This document shows positions 41,609-53,026 of a stretch of 64,000 nt of DNA, piece by piece. Source of the stretch: Rhodospirillaceae bacterium (lineage in GTDB: Bacteria > Pseudomonadota > Alphaproteobacteria > Rhodospirillales > Rhodospirillaceae); NCBI GenBank assembly GCA_040219235.1, contig JAVJSV010000011.1, positions 1,269,103 to 1,333,102 of the forward strand, given 5' to 3'. The position numbers were made by a program, and so were the translations under genes. Within the stretch, counting starts at the first letter, position 1. Each line of letters starts with the position of its first letter. Under the pieces are notes generated by a model. That model had not been told where the DNA came from and ran no database searches. It worked only from the letters and a program-made list of their open reading frames with translations.

Positions 41609-41947
41609 TTAGCCGTTCTCAGTGTCGTAGCCAGCGGCATCCCAGGCCAAGAAGCCGCCTTCCATCCGTTTGATCACGCCGGTGTAACCCGCATCGACCA
41701 TTTTTTCCGACGCCATGCCGCAACGTCGTCCAGACCGGCAATGGAACACTAAGTTTTTATCACCAGGGTCTGGGACCGCAGCTGGATCAAATGTCGAGAG
41801 GGGAAGTAAAATGGCTCCTGGAATATGGGCATCATCCCATTCGTTTTGTTCGCGTACGTCGATAACGACGGCGTCATTATTCTTGCGCCACGTCTCAATT
41901 TGTTCAGGAGACACGTAGTAAACTTGATCTGGCGGTAAGCTGGTCAT
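41609..41947 (-). CDS. Single-domain rhodanese
   Basis: A 112-residue rhodanese domain. The active-site loop CRSGRRC carries the persulfide Cys near residue 75, preceded by AVVIDVREQNEWDDAHIPGAILLPL, the CH2A/CH2B-type motifs. It is a cytoplasmic sulfurtransferase. Location between cytochrome oxidase and sulfite dehydrogenase genes suggests handling of sulfane sulfur or thiosulfate feeding the Soe complex (inference). ATG 41947 is used; an in-frame TTG lies 15 nt upstream. Confidence 0.88.
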   Translation of the reverse strand: MTSLPPDQVYYVSPEQIETWRKNNDAVVIDVREQNEWDDAHIPGAILLPLSTFDPAAVPDPGDKNLVFHCRSGRRCGMASEKMVDAGYTGVIKRMEGGFLAWDAAGYDTENG

Positions 41948-42088
41948 TCTGGGTGTTTCCAAGACTCAAGAGGATGGATTGTAACTTAGAATGCCAGAAA
42001 ACATCTACACTTGGCCACGGTTGATGAAATGTTTCGAGCCACTTTCCTTGGGCTGTGCGTTCTAGTGGCTTATTTTGGAAACTCTGTT

Positions 42089-42472
42089 TTATTGTTGGTT
42101 TGAGTGACCGTCTGTTTCGACATCTCGGTGCCGGTATTGCAAAGCAATCATAACACCCTTCACCGGGCGCAGAGTTGCAGCAACCAAGCCGATGATGACC
42201 AAAGGCCAAATAACCATGTGAAGCCACAAAGGTGGCTCAAATCTGAGGTCGGTCAACAGCGCTAAAACGGCCACAATGATACATAAGGGCATCATGATAA
42301 AGAAGGCGGGACCATCGCCCGTGTCGTGGCCTACCAGACTGAGCCCGCAGACTTTGCAGGACGTGGCGACCGTTAAAAAGCCATCGAATAAAGCACCTTC
42401 GCCGCAACGGGGACACCGCGCGGCGAAGGCAACTTTAGCTAAAGGTGTTGGAGGGCTCGCAGACTTATCCAT
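42089..42472 (-). CDS. DUF983 membrane protein of cytochrome oxidase operons
   Basis: A 127-residue protein. It has an N-terminal zinc-ribbon-like pair, CPRCGEGALFDGF and CKVCGLSL, and two hydrophobic helices (FFIMMPLCIIVAVLALL, MVIWPLVIIGLVAATL). This matches DUF983, usually found beside ctaE in alphaproteobacteria. A role in oxidase assembly or metal handling is presumed. ATG 42472 or GTG 42478 may start it. SURF1, often next in such operons, is absent here. Confidence 0.85.
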   Translation of the reverse strand: MDKSASPPTPLAKVAFAARCPRCGEGALFDGFLTVATSCKVCGLSLVGHDTGDGPAFFIMMPLCIIVAVLALLTDLRFEPPLWLHMVIWPLVIIGLVAATLRPVKGVMIALQYRHRDVETDGHSNQQ

Positions 42473-42510
42473 GGTCACTAATGTGCCTGGGATAACTCAA
42501 AAACGTCAAA

Positions 42511-43332
42511 TTAAAATACACGGACGGGTGAGCCCAGGAGCCAGTAAACCCAAATAAAGAGGAAGAGCCACACGACATCAACAAAATGCCAGTACCAAGC
42601 TGCGGACTGGAAGCCGATGTGTTTCTCGGCAGAGAACTCGTTCTTTTGGGCGCGACGAGCACACACAATCAGAAAGACAGTTCCTACAAAGACATGGAAG
42701 CCATGAAATCCGGTCGCGAGGTAGAAGGTTGAGGGATAAATGCCGTCTGTAATTGAAAAGGCTGCATGCCCATACTCGAAGATTTGCATGCCGAGGAAGA
42801 GGATACCAAGACCCGCTGTGATCCAGGTCCATTTGGCAGTTTTCGCATTGTCTCCTGCTTCAATATAGAGGTGAGCCCGTGTAACGGTCACACCGGATGT
42901 GAGCAAGATAATCGTGTTATAGAATGGCAGGTGCCATGCTGGCAGTGTTTCGATGCCTGCAGGCGGCCATTGCAATGTCGCTGTTGAAAATCCGAGGGAA
43001 TGATGGAAGAAGGCCCAGAAGAACGCCGCAAAGAACATCACTTCAGAGGCGATAAAAAGGACCATTCCAAGGCGCAGGCCATGGCTGACATGAGCCGTGT
43101 GCGCGTGTTCCTTGACTGACTCTTTTACAACATCACGCCACCAAAAAATCATAGTTAGGATGAGTAAGGTGAAGCCGGGCACCAGCTTGACTGGTCCGCT
43201 GATGCCAAATAGCGGTTCATCATGCATATAGAATATGGCGCCGATCGCGAGAACCAACGCTGCGAGGGATCCTAATGCCGGCCAAGGGCTGGGGTTAACC
43301 ATGTGATAGGGGTGGTTGGCTTGTGCGCTCAT
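42511..43332 (-). CDS. ctaE: Cytochrome c oxidase subunit III
   Basis: A 273-residue seven-helix subunit III of the aa3 oxidase. It opens NHPYHMVNPSPWPALGSLAALVLAIG, then FWWRDVVKESVKEHAHTAHV and the helix-III Glu region LFIASEVMFFAAFFWAFFHHSL. GFHGFHVFVGTVFLIVC and a C-terminal WYWHFVDVVWLFLFIWVYWLG-like end complete it. ATG 43332 marks the true start; the frame is open further upstream, into ctaG. Confidence 0.95.
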   Translation of the reverse strand: MSAQANHPYHMVNPSPWPALGSLAALVLAIGAIFYMHDEPLFGISGPVKLVPGFTLLILTMIFWWRDVVKESVKEHAHTAHVSHGLRLGMVLFIASEVMFFAAFFWAFFHHSLGFSTATLQWPPAGIETLPAWHLPFYNTIILLTSGVTVTRAHLYIEAGDNAKTAKWTWITAGLGILFLGMQIFEYGHAAFSITDGIYPSTFYLATGFHGFHVFVGTVFLIVCARRAQKNEFSAEKHIGFQSAAWYWHFVDVVWLFLFIWVYWLLGSPVRVF

Positions 43333-43363
43333 CGTTCGCGTCCTCGTACGTTCCGCTGTTAAA

Positions 43364-43996
43364 TCAAGAACCGCCAGAGAGGGCGGTTGCCAAAGCTGAG
43401 ACATTAGATGTTTTAGAGTCTGAGACCGCATTGGGTTCATCTTCTAAAGGTACATCATCCAAAGTTCTGTAAAATGTATAAGAGAGTGTGATCGTTTTTA
43501 CGTCGCTGGCAAGTTCGTCTTCCAGAATTGCCGGGTCAACGAAAAATGTCACAGGCATGTCTACCGTTTGCCCGGGCTCTAAAGTTTGCTCAATAAAGCA
43601 GAAGCACTCAATCTTGGTGAAATACTGAGCTGCTTTAATAGGAGTGACATTAAATGTCGAAATGCCATGCACAGGCGTCGCGGCCAAATTTGTGGCCTGA
43701 TAGGCCATCAGGTGCTCTTCACCTATTTTGATCGTCACAGACCGCTCTAGCGGTTTGAAAGACCACGGTAGGCTAGCATCGACATTGGCGTCAAAGCGCA
43801 CGGTGATTTCTTCGGTAGATACTGTTTCCGGTGCTACAGCTGCCACCTGAGGTGTGCCACCAAGTCCAGTGACCTGACAGATCAGGGTGTAAAGTGGCAC
43901 AAAGGCATAAGACATACCAACCATTCCAGCTACCACAGCGAATGCCGTGATAGCTGTCCGGCGGTTGCGCCGATTTAGATCAGGTTGAGGTGACAC
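43364..43996 (-). CDS. ctaG: Cytochrome c oxidase assembly protein CtaG/Cox11
   Basis: A 210-residue copper chaperone that delivers Cu to the CuB site of subunit I. A single N-terminal transmembrane helix (TAITAFAVVAGMVGMSYAFVPLY) precedes a periplasmic immunoglobulin-like domain. The copper-binding motif is YFTKIECFCFIEQTLEPGQ (CFCF). It starts at GTG 43996, 12 nt after ctaD. Confidence 0.94.
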   Translation of the reverse strand: MSPQPDLNRRNRRTAITAFAVVAGMVGMSYAFVPLYTLICQVTGLGGTPQVAAVAPETVSTEEITVRFDANVDASLPWSFKPLERSVTIKIGEEHLMAYQATNLAATPVHGISTFNVTPIKAAQYFTKIECFCFIEQTLEPGQTVDMPVTFFVDPAILEDELASDVKTITLSYTFYRTLDDVPLEDEPNAVSDSKTSNVSALATALSGGS

Positions 43997-44008
43997 CTTG
44001 TGTTCTGC

Positions 44009-46509
<2,501 letters not shown>

Positions 46510-46888
46510 TCTTATTTCTCCCTAACGCTTTTGAACCGACCACCGTTTAAGGGGCCAGAGGCTTGGTTTCAACCGATTTTTCGGAAGGGTTACTGGTTTA
46601 GAGATCCCTACCCCATCTAATCGCATCACCATGGACCGTTAACGTACCAATATGATGAAAGAAACATTAGTAGATACAGCCCATAAGGTAAAGAAAACCT
46701 TGTGAAATTAAAGGCTTGAGAATGTCTCGCAGTTTCTACAGTGCAGCCCTTCTGATGATGGGGTGTTGCACCATAAAGTCATGACAGTTTGCAACGCTTA
46801 TGGTACTCAGCGCGCGCCATTCACAACGATTTGCGCAACGAGTCGAGCAACTAGGACAGCTCACAGCCAATCTAATTTGGAGATCGTC
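46510..46888. promoter_or_regulatory. Divergent promoter region of the respiratory genes
   Basis: A 379-nt spacer between ctaC (leftward) and the small membrane-protein gene (rightward). It must hold both promoters. It is less GC-rich than its surroundings from 46640 to 46760. I see no clear FNR- or RegA-type site and no convincing -35/-10 pair. The open frame upstream of 46889 has no ribosome site and is not believed. Confidence 0.4.
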
Positions 46889-47005
46889 ATGACTGATTCA
46901 CCACCAGATAAAAAGAAGCTTGTCGTGTTTGGGCTATGTGTCGCCGGCTTGTCACTTTTTATGTACGTCAGCTTTATCGCCAAGGTTGCCTTTGATGGCC
47001 CTTAG
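46889..47005 (+). CDS. 38-residue single-helix membrane protein of the oxidase locus
   Basis: A short ORF with a good ribosome site (TTTGGAG before ATG 46889). It encodes a hydrophilic N-terminus (MTDSPPDKKK), one transmembrane helix (LVVFGLCVAGLSLFMYVSFI) and a short AKVAFDGP tail. Size and position resemble the small CoxF-like or cytochrome oxidase small assembly proteins of proteobacterial cox loci. No motif proves this. It probably heads the rightward DUF420/oxidase-like/ctaB set. Confidence 0.65.
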   Translation: MTDSPPDKKKLVVFGLCVAGLSLFMYVSFIAKVAFDGP

Positions 47006-47066
47006 GCTGATATCTCGATAGACGCTTTGAAGTTTATTAAAACAGCCAATGTGAAGGGTTCAAAGA

Positions 47067-47498
47067 ATGACAACGGCCGCCGTCTTACCGCACATCAATG
47101 CAACCCTTAACGGCATATCAACCATATTGCTCTTGATCGGCTTTGTGCTGATTAAAATGGGCCATAAGGATGCTCATCGGAAAGCGATGATTTCTGCTAT
47201 CGTTGTCTCGGCAGTATTTCTCGTGTCGTATCTTACTTATCATTTCACAGCCCCTATATTTGTCTTTCCTGGCACGGGGTGGGCGGTCCCTGCCTATTAC
47301 GCGCTACTCATCTCTCACGTCATTTTGGCAACGGTAGTGACCCCAATGGTTGTTGTGACGGCCTGGTGGGCCTTGCACGGTCAGTTTGACAAGCATAAGA
47401 GACTTGCCCGCTGGACTTGGCCTGTTTGGATATTCGTTACAACATCGGGAATAGCAGTGTACGCTATTCTATACCACGTTTACCCTGCACCTATGTGA
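47067..47498 (+). CDS. DUF420 (CtaM-like) membrane protein
   Basis: A 143-residue protein with four hydrophobic helices. It opens LPHINATLNGISTILLLIGFVLIKMGHKDAHRKAM, with the conserved His and HR motif of DUF420, then VSYLTYHF and HVILATVVTPMVVV. The family is needed for aa3 oxidase maturation in Bacillus (CtaM). The stop overlaps an in-frame GTG of the next gene (GTGA), suggesting coupling. Confidence 0.88.
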   Translation: MTTAAVLPHINATLNGISTILLLIGFVLIKMGHKDAHRKAMISAIVVSAVFLVSYLTYHFTAPIFVFPGTGWAVPAYYALLISHVILATVVTPMVVVTAWWALHGQFDKHKRLARWTWPVWIFVTTSGIAVYAILYHVYPAPM

Positions 47499-47518
47499 GC
47501 GCCGAGGCATTACCCCAG

Positions 47519-48985
47519 ATGGACTTTCACCTTCCACCGCGTCCTGAACACGGGATCGAGACCCCAGAGTCTCCCTTAGACGGCCACTTCGCTGGCCGGC
47601 TTTCTCAAGATATGCTCTGGGAGCTTAGAGGTTGGGTTGTCTTGCCAGTAGCGGCGCTGGCTATTGCTGGCTTAATGGCCATTTTAGTAGCTTTGCTCCG
47701 GGTGCCCGGCGCTGAGGCTGTTTTGCCATGGACCACACAAACATTTTTTGAAAAAGGACTAATTGCGCACGTTACGTTCGCTTTTGTGATCTGGTACATG
47801 GGTATTCAAGGTGCGTTGACTGTTCTTGCGTCGGCGTCGGTCGGGACGGTGAGCAGTGGGGCTTCCATTGTGGGAAAAGCCGGACTGGCTGCCGCAGGGC
47901 TTAGCTTTGTTCTTATACTTGCGCCAGTGCTGCTGAATTTGGGCGAGCCGTCCACCAACAATTATGTGCCAGTTCTGATTCATCCGGTCTTTTTTGCCGG
48001 TCTTGCGCTGTTGGCTCTGGGGCTTACGTTGCCGATCTTAAGGCTGCTGACTCAGGTTGCGGGGCAGCGATCTTGCGAGCCTGTGGTGTTTGCAATAGCG
48101 GCGTCCGGCGTCATTTTTCTCATCGCGCTGGTCTGTCTGGCAGCAGCCTGGGTGACAATGCCCGATGGCATGCTTGCGACTGATGCGGCAGAGCGGGCCT
48201 TTTGGGGGATGGGGCATGTAACCCAGTTCGCAAATACGCTTCTCCTGATGGCGGGCTTTTATTTATTGAGCCGAATGTCACTCGGTGAAACCCCAGTCTC
48301 TGATCGTCTCTTCAAATTCATGGCCGCGCTTATGGTTACAGGTGCTGCAATAGGGCCACTGTTTTATGTGAGTTTTCCCGCTGATGACGCCTTGCAGGTC
48401 AATGCATTTACGGACCTTTATTGGTATGTTTTGCCGGTGCCTTCAAGTGTTGTGTTGTTGGGAGTGGTTTTCTTGTTTTTAAGGCGGGCTAGATCCATCA
48501 AAGAACAGACGCCCGAGATCATTGGCCTCTGGGTGGCACTTATTTTGTTTGGTTTTGGCGGTGTAATCGGATTCTTCGAGAGTTCTGTAGATACGCGCAC
48601 TCCGGCGCATTATCACGCGATGCTGATTGGTGTGACACTGGTCTTTATGTGTCTTTACTTCGCTCTTTTCATACCGTTGTTGAATCGACCTGTGCCCCAA
48701 CGCAAATGGCGGATTGCATCATATGTATTGCTGGGGACAGGGCAATTTTTCCACTCCTTGGGCCTGTTCTCGGCTGGCTTGGACGGTGTGGCCAGAAAAG
48801 TCGCTGGCGGCGAACAAGGTTTAGATAGCGCCACGAAGCTATCTTCTATGGCCTTGATGGGGCTGGGGGGATTGATTGCAGTCATCGGTGGCGTGATTTT
48901 CGTTGTATTGGCCATACGCTGTCTGACCAAAAAACACAGACTCGACGACGTGAATGTGTCAGAACAAGCAACCGATCCGGCATGA
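47519..48985 (+). CDS. Heme-copper oxidase subunit I-like membrane protein lacking most CuB ligands
   Basis: A 488-residue polytopic membrane protein with about 12 helices. Residual oxidase landmarks are LIAHVTFAFVIWYMG (low-spin heme His-like), FWGMGHVTQFANTLLL (helix VI-like His) and TPAHYHAMLIGVTLVF (helix X-like His-x-His). The HPEVY motif and the HH pair of helix VII are absent, so a normal CuB centre is unlikely. It resembles divergent cbb3/NorB-like proteins found beside cox genes. An accessory, sensing or assembly role is more likely than O2 reduction. Starts at ATG 47519 or GTG 47495 (which overlaps the DUF420 stop) are both possible. Confidence 0.72.
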   Translation: MDFHLPPRPEHGIETPESPLDGHFAGRLSQDMLWELRGWVVLPVAALAIAGLMAILVALLRVPGAEAVLPWTTQTFFEKGLIAHVTFAFVIWYMGIQGALTVLASASVGTVSSGASIVGKAGLAAAGLSFVLILAPVLLNLGEPSTNNYVPVLIHPVFFAGLALLALGLTLPILRLLTQVAGQRSCEPVVFAIAASGVIFLIALVCLAAAWVTMPDGMLATDAAERAFWGMGHVTQFANTLLLMAGFYLLSRMSLGETPVSDRLFKFMAALMVTGAAIGPLFYVSFPADDALQVNAFTDLYWYVLPVPSSVVLLGVVFLFLRRARSIKEQTPEIIGLWVALILFGFGGVIGFFESSVDTRTPAHYHAMLIGVTLVFMCLYFALFIPLLNRPVPQRKWRIASYVLLGTGQFFHSLGLFSAGLDGVARKVAGGEQGLDSATKLSSMALMGLGGLIAVIGGVIFVVLAIRCLTKKHRLDDVNVSEQATDPA

Positions 48986-49028
48986 AACTCTGCTGATCTA
49001 GTGAAAATCAAGATTTCGGAACCGTAAA

Positions 49029-49889
49029 ATGACATTCGCGCGCTACATTGAGTTATTGAAGCTGCGTATCGGAGTGCTTCTCGCGATCACCGCAATGGCG
49101 GGATACTTTGCTGTTGCTGAGACCGTTCAGTGGGGTCCGTTAATTGCAATGGTCGTGGCGATGATGCTGTGTTCGTCGGGCTCTTCTGTCTTCAATCATT
49201 TTTATGACCGCGATATCGACCAAAAGATGGACCGCACCCGTAATCGCCCACTGGCCTCTGGTGCAATGGGAGATCCTACACTTGCCCTATGGCTTGCAGG
49301 TGGCTTGCTTATTGCGGGCTGTGCCTTGGCCCTAGTCGCGTTGAACTGGATTGTCGCAGTCCATTTAGCTCTGGGCGCTTTTGTGTACATGGTTGTCTAC
49401 ACTGTGTGGCTTAAACGCCGGCACTGGATGAACATTGTCATCGGCGGTGCGGCTGGAAGTTTTCCAGTTCTGGCTGGTGCTGCTGCGGCTGATCCTAGCG
49501 CCTTCACTTTGCCGATGCTGATGGCGATTACTTTGTTTTTGTGGACACCTTCTCACTTTTGGGCGTTGGCGATGATGATCAAAGATGATTATGCAAAGGC
49601 AGGCGTGCCGATGCTGCCGGTGCTTGTCGGCGATGCGAAATGTGCAAAGTATATGATGGTCAACACCGTCTTTCTCGTTGTTTCGGCAGCGTTGCCAGTC
49701 GCGTTCGGCGAGCTCGGGCTAATATATCTCGCAATCAGCACCGTCTTGGGGCTTCGGTTCCTCTGGCTAAATTGGAAACTCGTTCTGGAACCAACCAAGG
49801 CCTTGGCGCGGAAGACATTCTTCTTTTCGATGCTTTATTTGGTTGTGGTGTTTGTGGCGATCGTTTTGGATCGTAACGTGTCTTTCTAA
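49029..49889 (+). CDS. ctaB: Protoheme IX farnesyltransferase (heme O synthase)
   Basis: A 286-residue UbiA-superfamily prenyltransferase that farnesylates heme B to heme O for the aa3 oxidase. The first Asp-rich motif is NHFYDRDIDQKMDRTRNRPL near residue 58. The second region is WTPSHFWALAMMIKDDYAKAGVPMLPV near residue 173. About nine hydrophobic helices are seen. It lies 43 nt after the oxidase-like gene on the same strand, away from its usual place between ctaD and ctaG. Confidence 0.96.
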   Translation: MTFARYIELLKLRIGVLLAITAMAGYFAVAETVQWGPLIAMVVAMMLCSSGSSVFNHFYDRDIDQKMDRTRNRPLASGAMGDPTLALWLAGGLLIAGCALALVALNWIVAVHLALGAFVYMVVYTVWLKRRHWMNIVIGGAAGSFPVLAGAAAADPSAFTLPMLMAITLFLWTPSHFWALAMMIKDDYAKAGVPMLPVLVGDAKCAKYMMVNTVFLVVSAALPVAFGELGLIYLAISTVLGLRFLWLNWKLVLEPTKALARKTFFFSMLYLVVVFVAIVLDRNVSF

Positions 49890-50005
49890 GATCAAAATTC
49901 GTTCAGCCGCCGAATACCACCGCTGGAATACACGCTTTTGTCTACTTAATTTGAGATAGCGTAAACACGATCTAATTATTCCCAAATTATGCAAGGAGAT
50001 ACCCA

Positions 50006-50545
50006 ATGCGCGTTCTTACGGCTACAGCCCTTACCTTAGCGCTTAGCGCCACGGCTCCGGCAGCGGCGCTAGAAACCATCTGTGATGGGCATGAGGACAA
50101 TTTGAATACCTACCTTGAGATGACCGATATTCTTTTTAATCAACGCCAAGGTGAACGCGCCAGCGAATACTATGCGGACGAATTTATCAGTCATAATAGT
50201 GATGCAGGTGGCTTAGGCACGGCTGTGCGTACACCTGATCATATGACCCGTATTTGGGAACATTCAAAAAAGAACTCTCCGGATCGTCAGTTGATCAATG
50301 AGCTTATCGTGTGCGCGGGGGATGTTGTTGTTGCACGCGTCACAATGAAGGGCACACGCGTCACCGGTGAGATGGAAGGCAACCCGCCAAATGGACGCCG
50401 CTATGAAACGACCGCCACGGATACGTACCGTTTCAAGGATGGCAAAGTTGTCGAGCGGTGGGGCAACAACGACAGTATTGCGATGATCCGCCAGCTTGGA
50501 CTCAAAGTTGATTTGTCCATGACGCCATTGCCTGAAGAAGATTGA
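50006..50545 (+). CDS. Exported SnoaL-like (NTF2-fold) protein
   Basis: A 179-residue protein with signal peptide ending APAAALET. The mature part matches SnoaL-like polyketide-cyclase/ester-cyclase folds: ASEYYADEFISHNSDAGGLG, VVVARVTMKGTRVTGEMEGNPPNGRRYETTATDTYRFKDGKVVERWGNND. A catalytic role is not evident. ATG 50006 has AAGGAG upstream. It converges with the DUF924 gene (15 nt between stops). Confidence 0.8.
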   Translation: MRVLTATALTLALSATAPAAALETICDGHEDNLNTYLEMTDILFNQRQGERASEYYADEFISHNSDAGGLGTAVRTPDHMTRIWEHSKKNSPDRQLINELIVCAGDVVVARVTMKGTRVTGEMEGNPPNGRRYETTATDTYRFKDGKVVERWGNNDSIAMIRQLGLKVDLSMTPLPEED

Positions 50546-50560
50546 TTAATAAAACGGTCG

Positions 50561-51154
50561 CTAAAAGCCAGCACCGGGTTGAGAGAGATAAACGTCCTCT
50601 TCCGCGGTGTTGGTTCGGCCAAGCAAGGCATTGCGATGTGGAAAACGCCCAAACCGGGCAATCACATCGTAGTGCTTTTTGGCCCAATAATACGGGCTAT
50701 TTTTACCGGTCCCTTGCGGCATTTCTGCGGTTAATTCTAAGCAGCGTTTTTGCATTTCTATGTCTTCGGCGTGTTCGAAGGGCAGGTAGACAAAAAACTT
50801 TTCTTCTTTGGAAAGTGTTTTGTCTTTTCCGCTCTCAACCATATTTACAGCAATCTCGAGCGCCATCGGGTCTGTCGCAAAGGCACGCGCGGACTCTCTA
50901 AACATGTTACGCGGAAACTGATCGAGTAATATTATCAGAGCAAGGTCGCCGTCGGACGTTTCTGTCCATGAGCCATAGCTGCCAACTCTTGCGTTCTTGT
51001 AGTCTGCCATGAATTGGTTGGTGATTTGTTGGTCAAAATCTTTGTTCTTTTGGAACCATACCGCGCGGTTTCTGCTATGTTCTGCGGAGCCAGGAGCACC
51101 AAACCAGAAATCTAAAATTGCACGGATACGTTTGTTCTCGGTTGTGCTTGTCAC
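50561..51154 (-). CDS. DUF924-family protein
   Basis: A 197-residue protein. It shows the DUF924 signature: ILDFWFGAPG, NRAVWFQKNKDFDQQI, LALIILLDQFPRNMFRESARAFATDPMALEIA, FVYLPFEHAEDIEMQKRCLEL and RFGRFPHRNALLGRTNTAEE. The predicted fold is TPR-like and all-helical; function is unknown. It starts at GTG 51154 with AGGA 7 nt upstream. Confidence 0.9.
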   Translation of the reverse strand: MTSTTENKRIRAILDFWFGAPGSAEHSRNRAVWFQKNKDFDQQITNQFMADYKNARVGSYGSWTETSDGDLALIILLDQFPRNMFRESARAFATDPMALEIAVNMVESGKDKTLSKEEKFFVYLPFEHAEDIEMQKRCLELTAEMPQGTGKNSPYYWAKKHYDVIARFGRFPHRNALLGRTNTAEEDVYLSQPGAGF

Positions 51155-51331
51155 GGCGGTATCCTGGGATTGGAGATGATTTATGATATAAGTCTTTATG
51201 AATTGGTGCAGGACAAAATATCTTCACCCTTTTTGCTGCAGGATGGAACTATCGCGTTCTGACTTTCGTTTGGTTATATGTAAAAACTGCTTTTATTTAT
51301 TTAAGGACTGGATCACAGATTCGTCAGATAG

Positions 51332-51359
51332 GCATCCATTGACGTCTTCCAGACGTAGA
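51332..51359 (+). promoter_or_regulatory. Putative ECF sigma-E/ChrR-type promoter before DUF6134
   Basis: GCATCC, a 16-nt spacer and CGTAGA. The spacing and -10 core CGTA match the promoters found before the sigma factor and the FAD-oxidoreductase operon. The -35 shares only ATCC with the TGATCC consensus. It lies 42 nt upstream of ATG 51401. Confidence 0.5.
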
Positions 51360-51400
51360 TGAACTAACTTAGGCAAACAGCCACTGAGGATTGTGATCCG

Positions 51401-52255
51401 ATGACGCTGATGACCAACAAGAAGCCGCCGACCCGCATGTGGGCCATATTGTTATGGGTGACCCTGATTTTGGGCATGATATGGCTCGCGAGCCCACGCA
51501 CTGCGTCTTCGCAATCCATAGATGACGCCACTGAAAAGGAAGTCCTGCCGGAGAACCCCGTTCTGGTTGAAATGACTCAGCCCGCAGGACGGTCTGGAAC
51601 CGATCCTTTTGAACTTTATCCGAATGGCCTTGAATTTGATGTTTACCGGAAGGGTAACCGCGTCGGCACCCATGAAGTGACCTTTGAGAAAGACGCTGGC
51701 TCTTTAAAGGTGACCAGTAAATTCAAGTTGCGAGTGAAGGTCTTGTTTGTCACGGCATATAAATTTGATTTTGAATCTACAGGTCTTTGGCGCGACGGCA
51801 TCTTGCAGTCTTTGGTTGCAGAAACGAATGATAATGGAAAAGAGTCTTCGGTTGATGCCTATCTTTCTGAGGATGGAAAATTTTATGCGACGGGCCGTAA
51901 AGGACCATTTGTGACGAACAATTGGGTTTATCCGACAACCCACTGGAACGTTGGAGCGGTAGAGTCCGACGTGGTTCTTAATACCCTAAATGGCCAACTT
52001 GCTAAGGTTGAGGTTCTTCGTAAAGGCATCGAACTTGTTGAAACGAAGGAGGGTGGTTCAGTCGACGCCGAACGCTTTGAGTATACGGGAGAGTTACGCG
52101 ATACCATTGTTTGGTATGATAGTGATGGGCGCTGGGTGCGCATGAAGTTTACGACAAAGCAAGGTGAAACGCTTGATTACGTTTGCCGCGAGTGCGGCTT
52201 CCCAGGTGTGTCCGAACAAATCTCGGATGCTAGTCCGTTAGAAGAAAAGCAATGA
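51401..52255 (+). CDS. DUF6134-like exported protein
   Basis: A 284-residue protein with an N-terminal helix (MWAILLWVTLILGMIWLA) that may be a signal or an anchor. The mature part resembles DUF6134: LEFDVYRKGNRVGTHEVTFEK, KFKLRVKVLFVTAYKFDFESTGLWRDGILQSL, and NNWVYPTTHWNVGAV. The function of the family is unknown. Its stop overlaps the SDR start (ATGA), so the two are coupled. The likely ECF-type promoter upstream links it to the sigma/ChrR regulon. Confidence 0.72.
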   Translation: MTLMTNKKPPTRMWAILLWVTLILGMIWLASPRTASSQSIDDATEKEVLPENPVLVEMTQPAGRSGTDPFELYPNGLEFDVYRKGNRVGTHEVTFEKDAGSLKVTSKFKLRVKVLFVTAYKFDFESTGLWRDGILQSLVAETNDNGKESSVDAYLSEDGKFYATGRKGPFVTNNWVYPTTHWNVGAVESDVVLNTLNGQLAKVEVLRKGIELVETKEGGSVDAERFEYTGELRDTIVWYDSDGRWVRMKFTTKQGETLDYVCRECGFPGVSEQISDASPLEEKQ

Positions 52256-53013
52256 GTAAAGTCTTATGGATTACAGGGGCCGGTAAGGGCATCGGCAGAT
52301 CGGTCGCGCTTGAGTACGCCTCCCACGGTTGGGTTGTAGCAATCAGCGCACGAACGCAGAGCGACTTAGATGAAGTTGTGAAGCAGGCTGAGGAAGATAA
52401 GGCATCAGGGAAGGTTTATGCGTATGCGCTGGATGTCACTGACCATGATGCCGTGAAGCAGGTGTTTAAAACGATTGAGGCTGACCTTGGGCCAGTGACT
52501 CAAGTGATATTCAATGCTGGCACTCATTCGCCAACGTCTCCTTCCGCGTTTTCAGTTGTACCGTTTCGCACATTGATAGAAGTAAATTACATGGGCGCTG
52601 TGAACGGTCTGGACGCTGTTTTATCGACATTGATTGATCGGAAATCTGGCCACATCGCTATTGTAGCTTCTGTTGCAGGATATGGCGGTCTTCCGAATGC
52701 GTCGGCTTATGGGGCGACTAAAGCAGCGCTCATCAACATGTGTGAGTCTCTGAAGACGCAATTGGATGCATTAGGCGTAACCCTGTCCGTCATTAATCCT
52801 GGGTTTGTAAGAACGCCATTGACTGACAAAAATGATTTTCCAATGCCCTTCTTGATGGAACCTGAGGCTGCGGCAAAGGCGATATATGATGGCATGGCGC
52901 GCAAAAAATTTGAAATCGCCTTCCCTACACCCTTCGTTATAATTCTGAAGTTTTTACAGCTACTGCCCTATGGGCTTTACTTTGCTTTGGTCAAAAAAAT
53001 GACTAAGGTATGA
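52252..53013 (+). CDS. Short-chain dehydrogenase/reductase
   Basis: A 253-residue SDR. The NAD(P) motif is WITGAGKGIGRSVALEYA (TGxxxGxG) at residues 6-23. The N-A-G motif is FNAGTHSP, and the catalytic Ser/Tyr/Lys are visible in IVASVAGYGGLPNASAYGATKAAL (YxxxK). The C-terminal tail has a hydrophobic stretch that may touch the membrane (FVIILKFLQLLPYGLYFALVKK). It is between DUF6134 and an NTF2-like gene, in the likely sigma/ChrR regulon; a lipid substrate is plausible. Confidence 0.9.
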   Translation: MSKVLWITGAGKGIGRSVALEYASHGWVVAISARTQSDLDEVVKQAEEDKASGKVYAYALDVTDHDAVKQVFKTIEADLGPVTQVIFNAGTHSPTSPSAFSVVPFRTLIEVNYMGAVNGLDAVLSTLIDRKSGHIAIVASVAGYGGLPNASAYGATKAALINMCESLKTQLDALGVTLSVINPGFVRTPLTDKNDFPMPFLMEPEAAAKAIYDGMARKKFEIAFPTPFVIILKFLQLLPYGLYFALVKKMTKV

Positions 53014-53026
53014 AGAAGCATTCATT

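Noticed and set aside
46763..47005. 80-codon start for the small membrane protein
   Set aside because: The extra 42 residues have no ribosome site and read like non-coding sequence; ATG 46889 has a good site.
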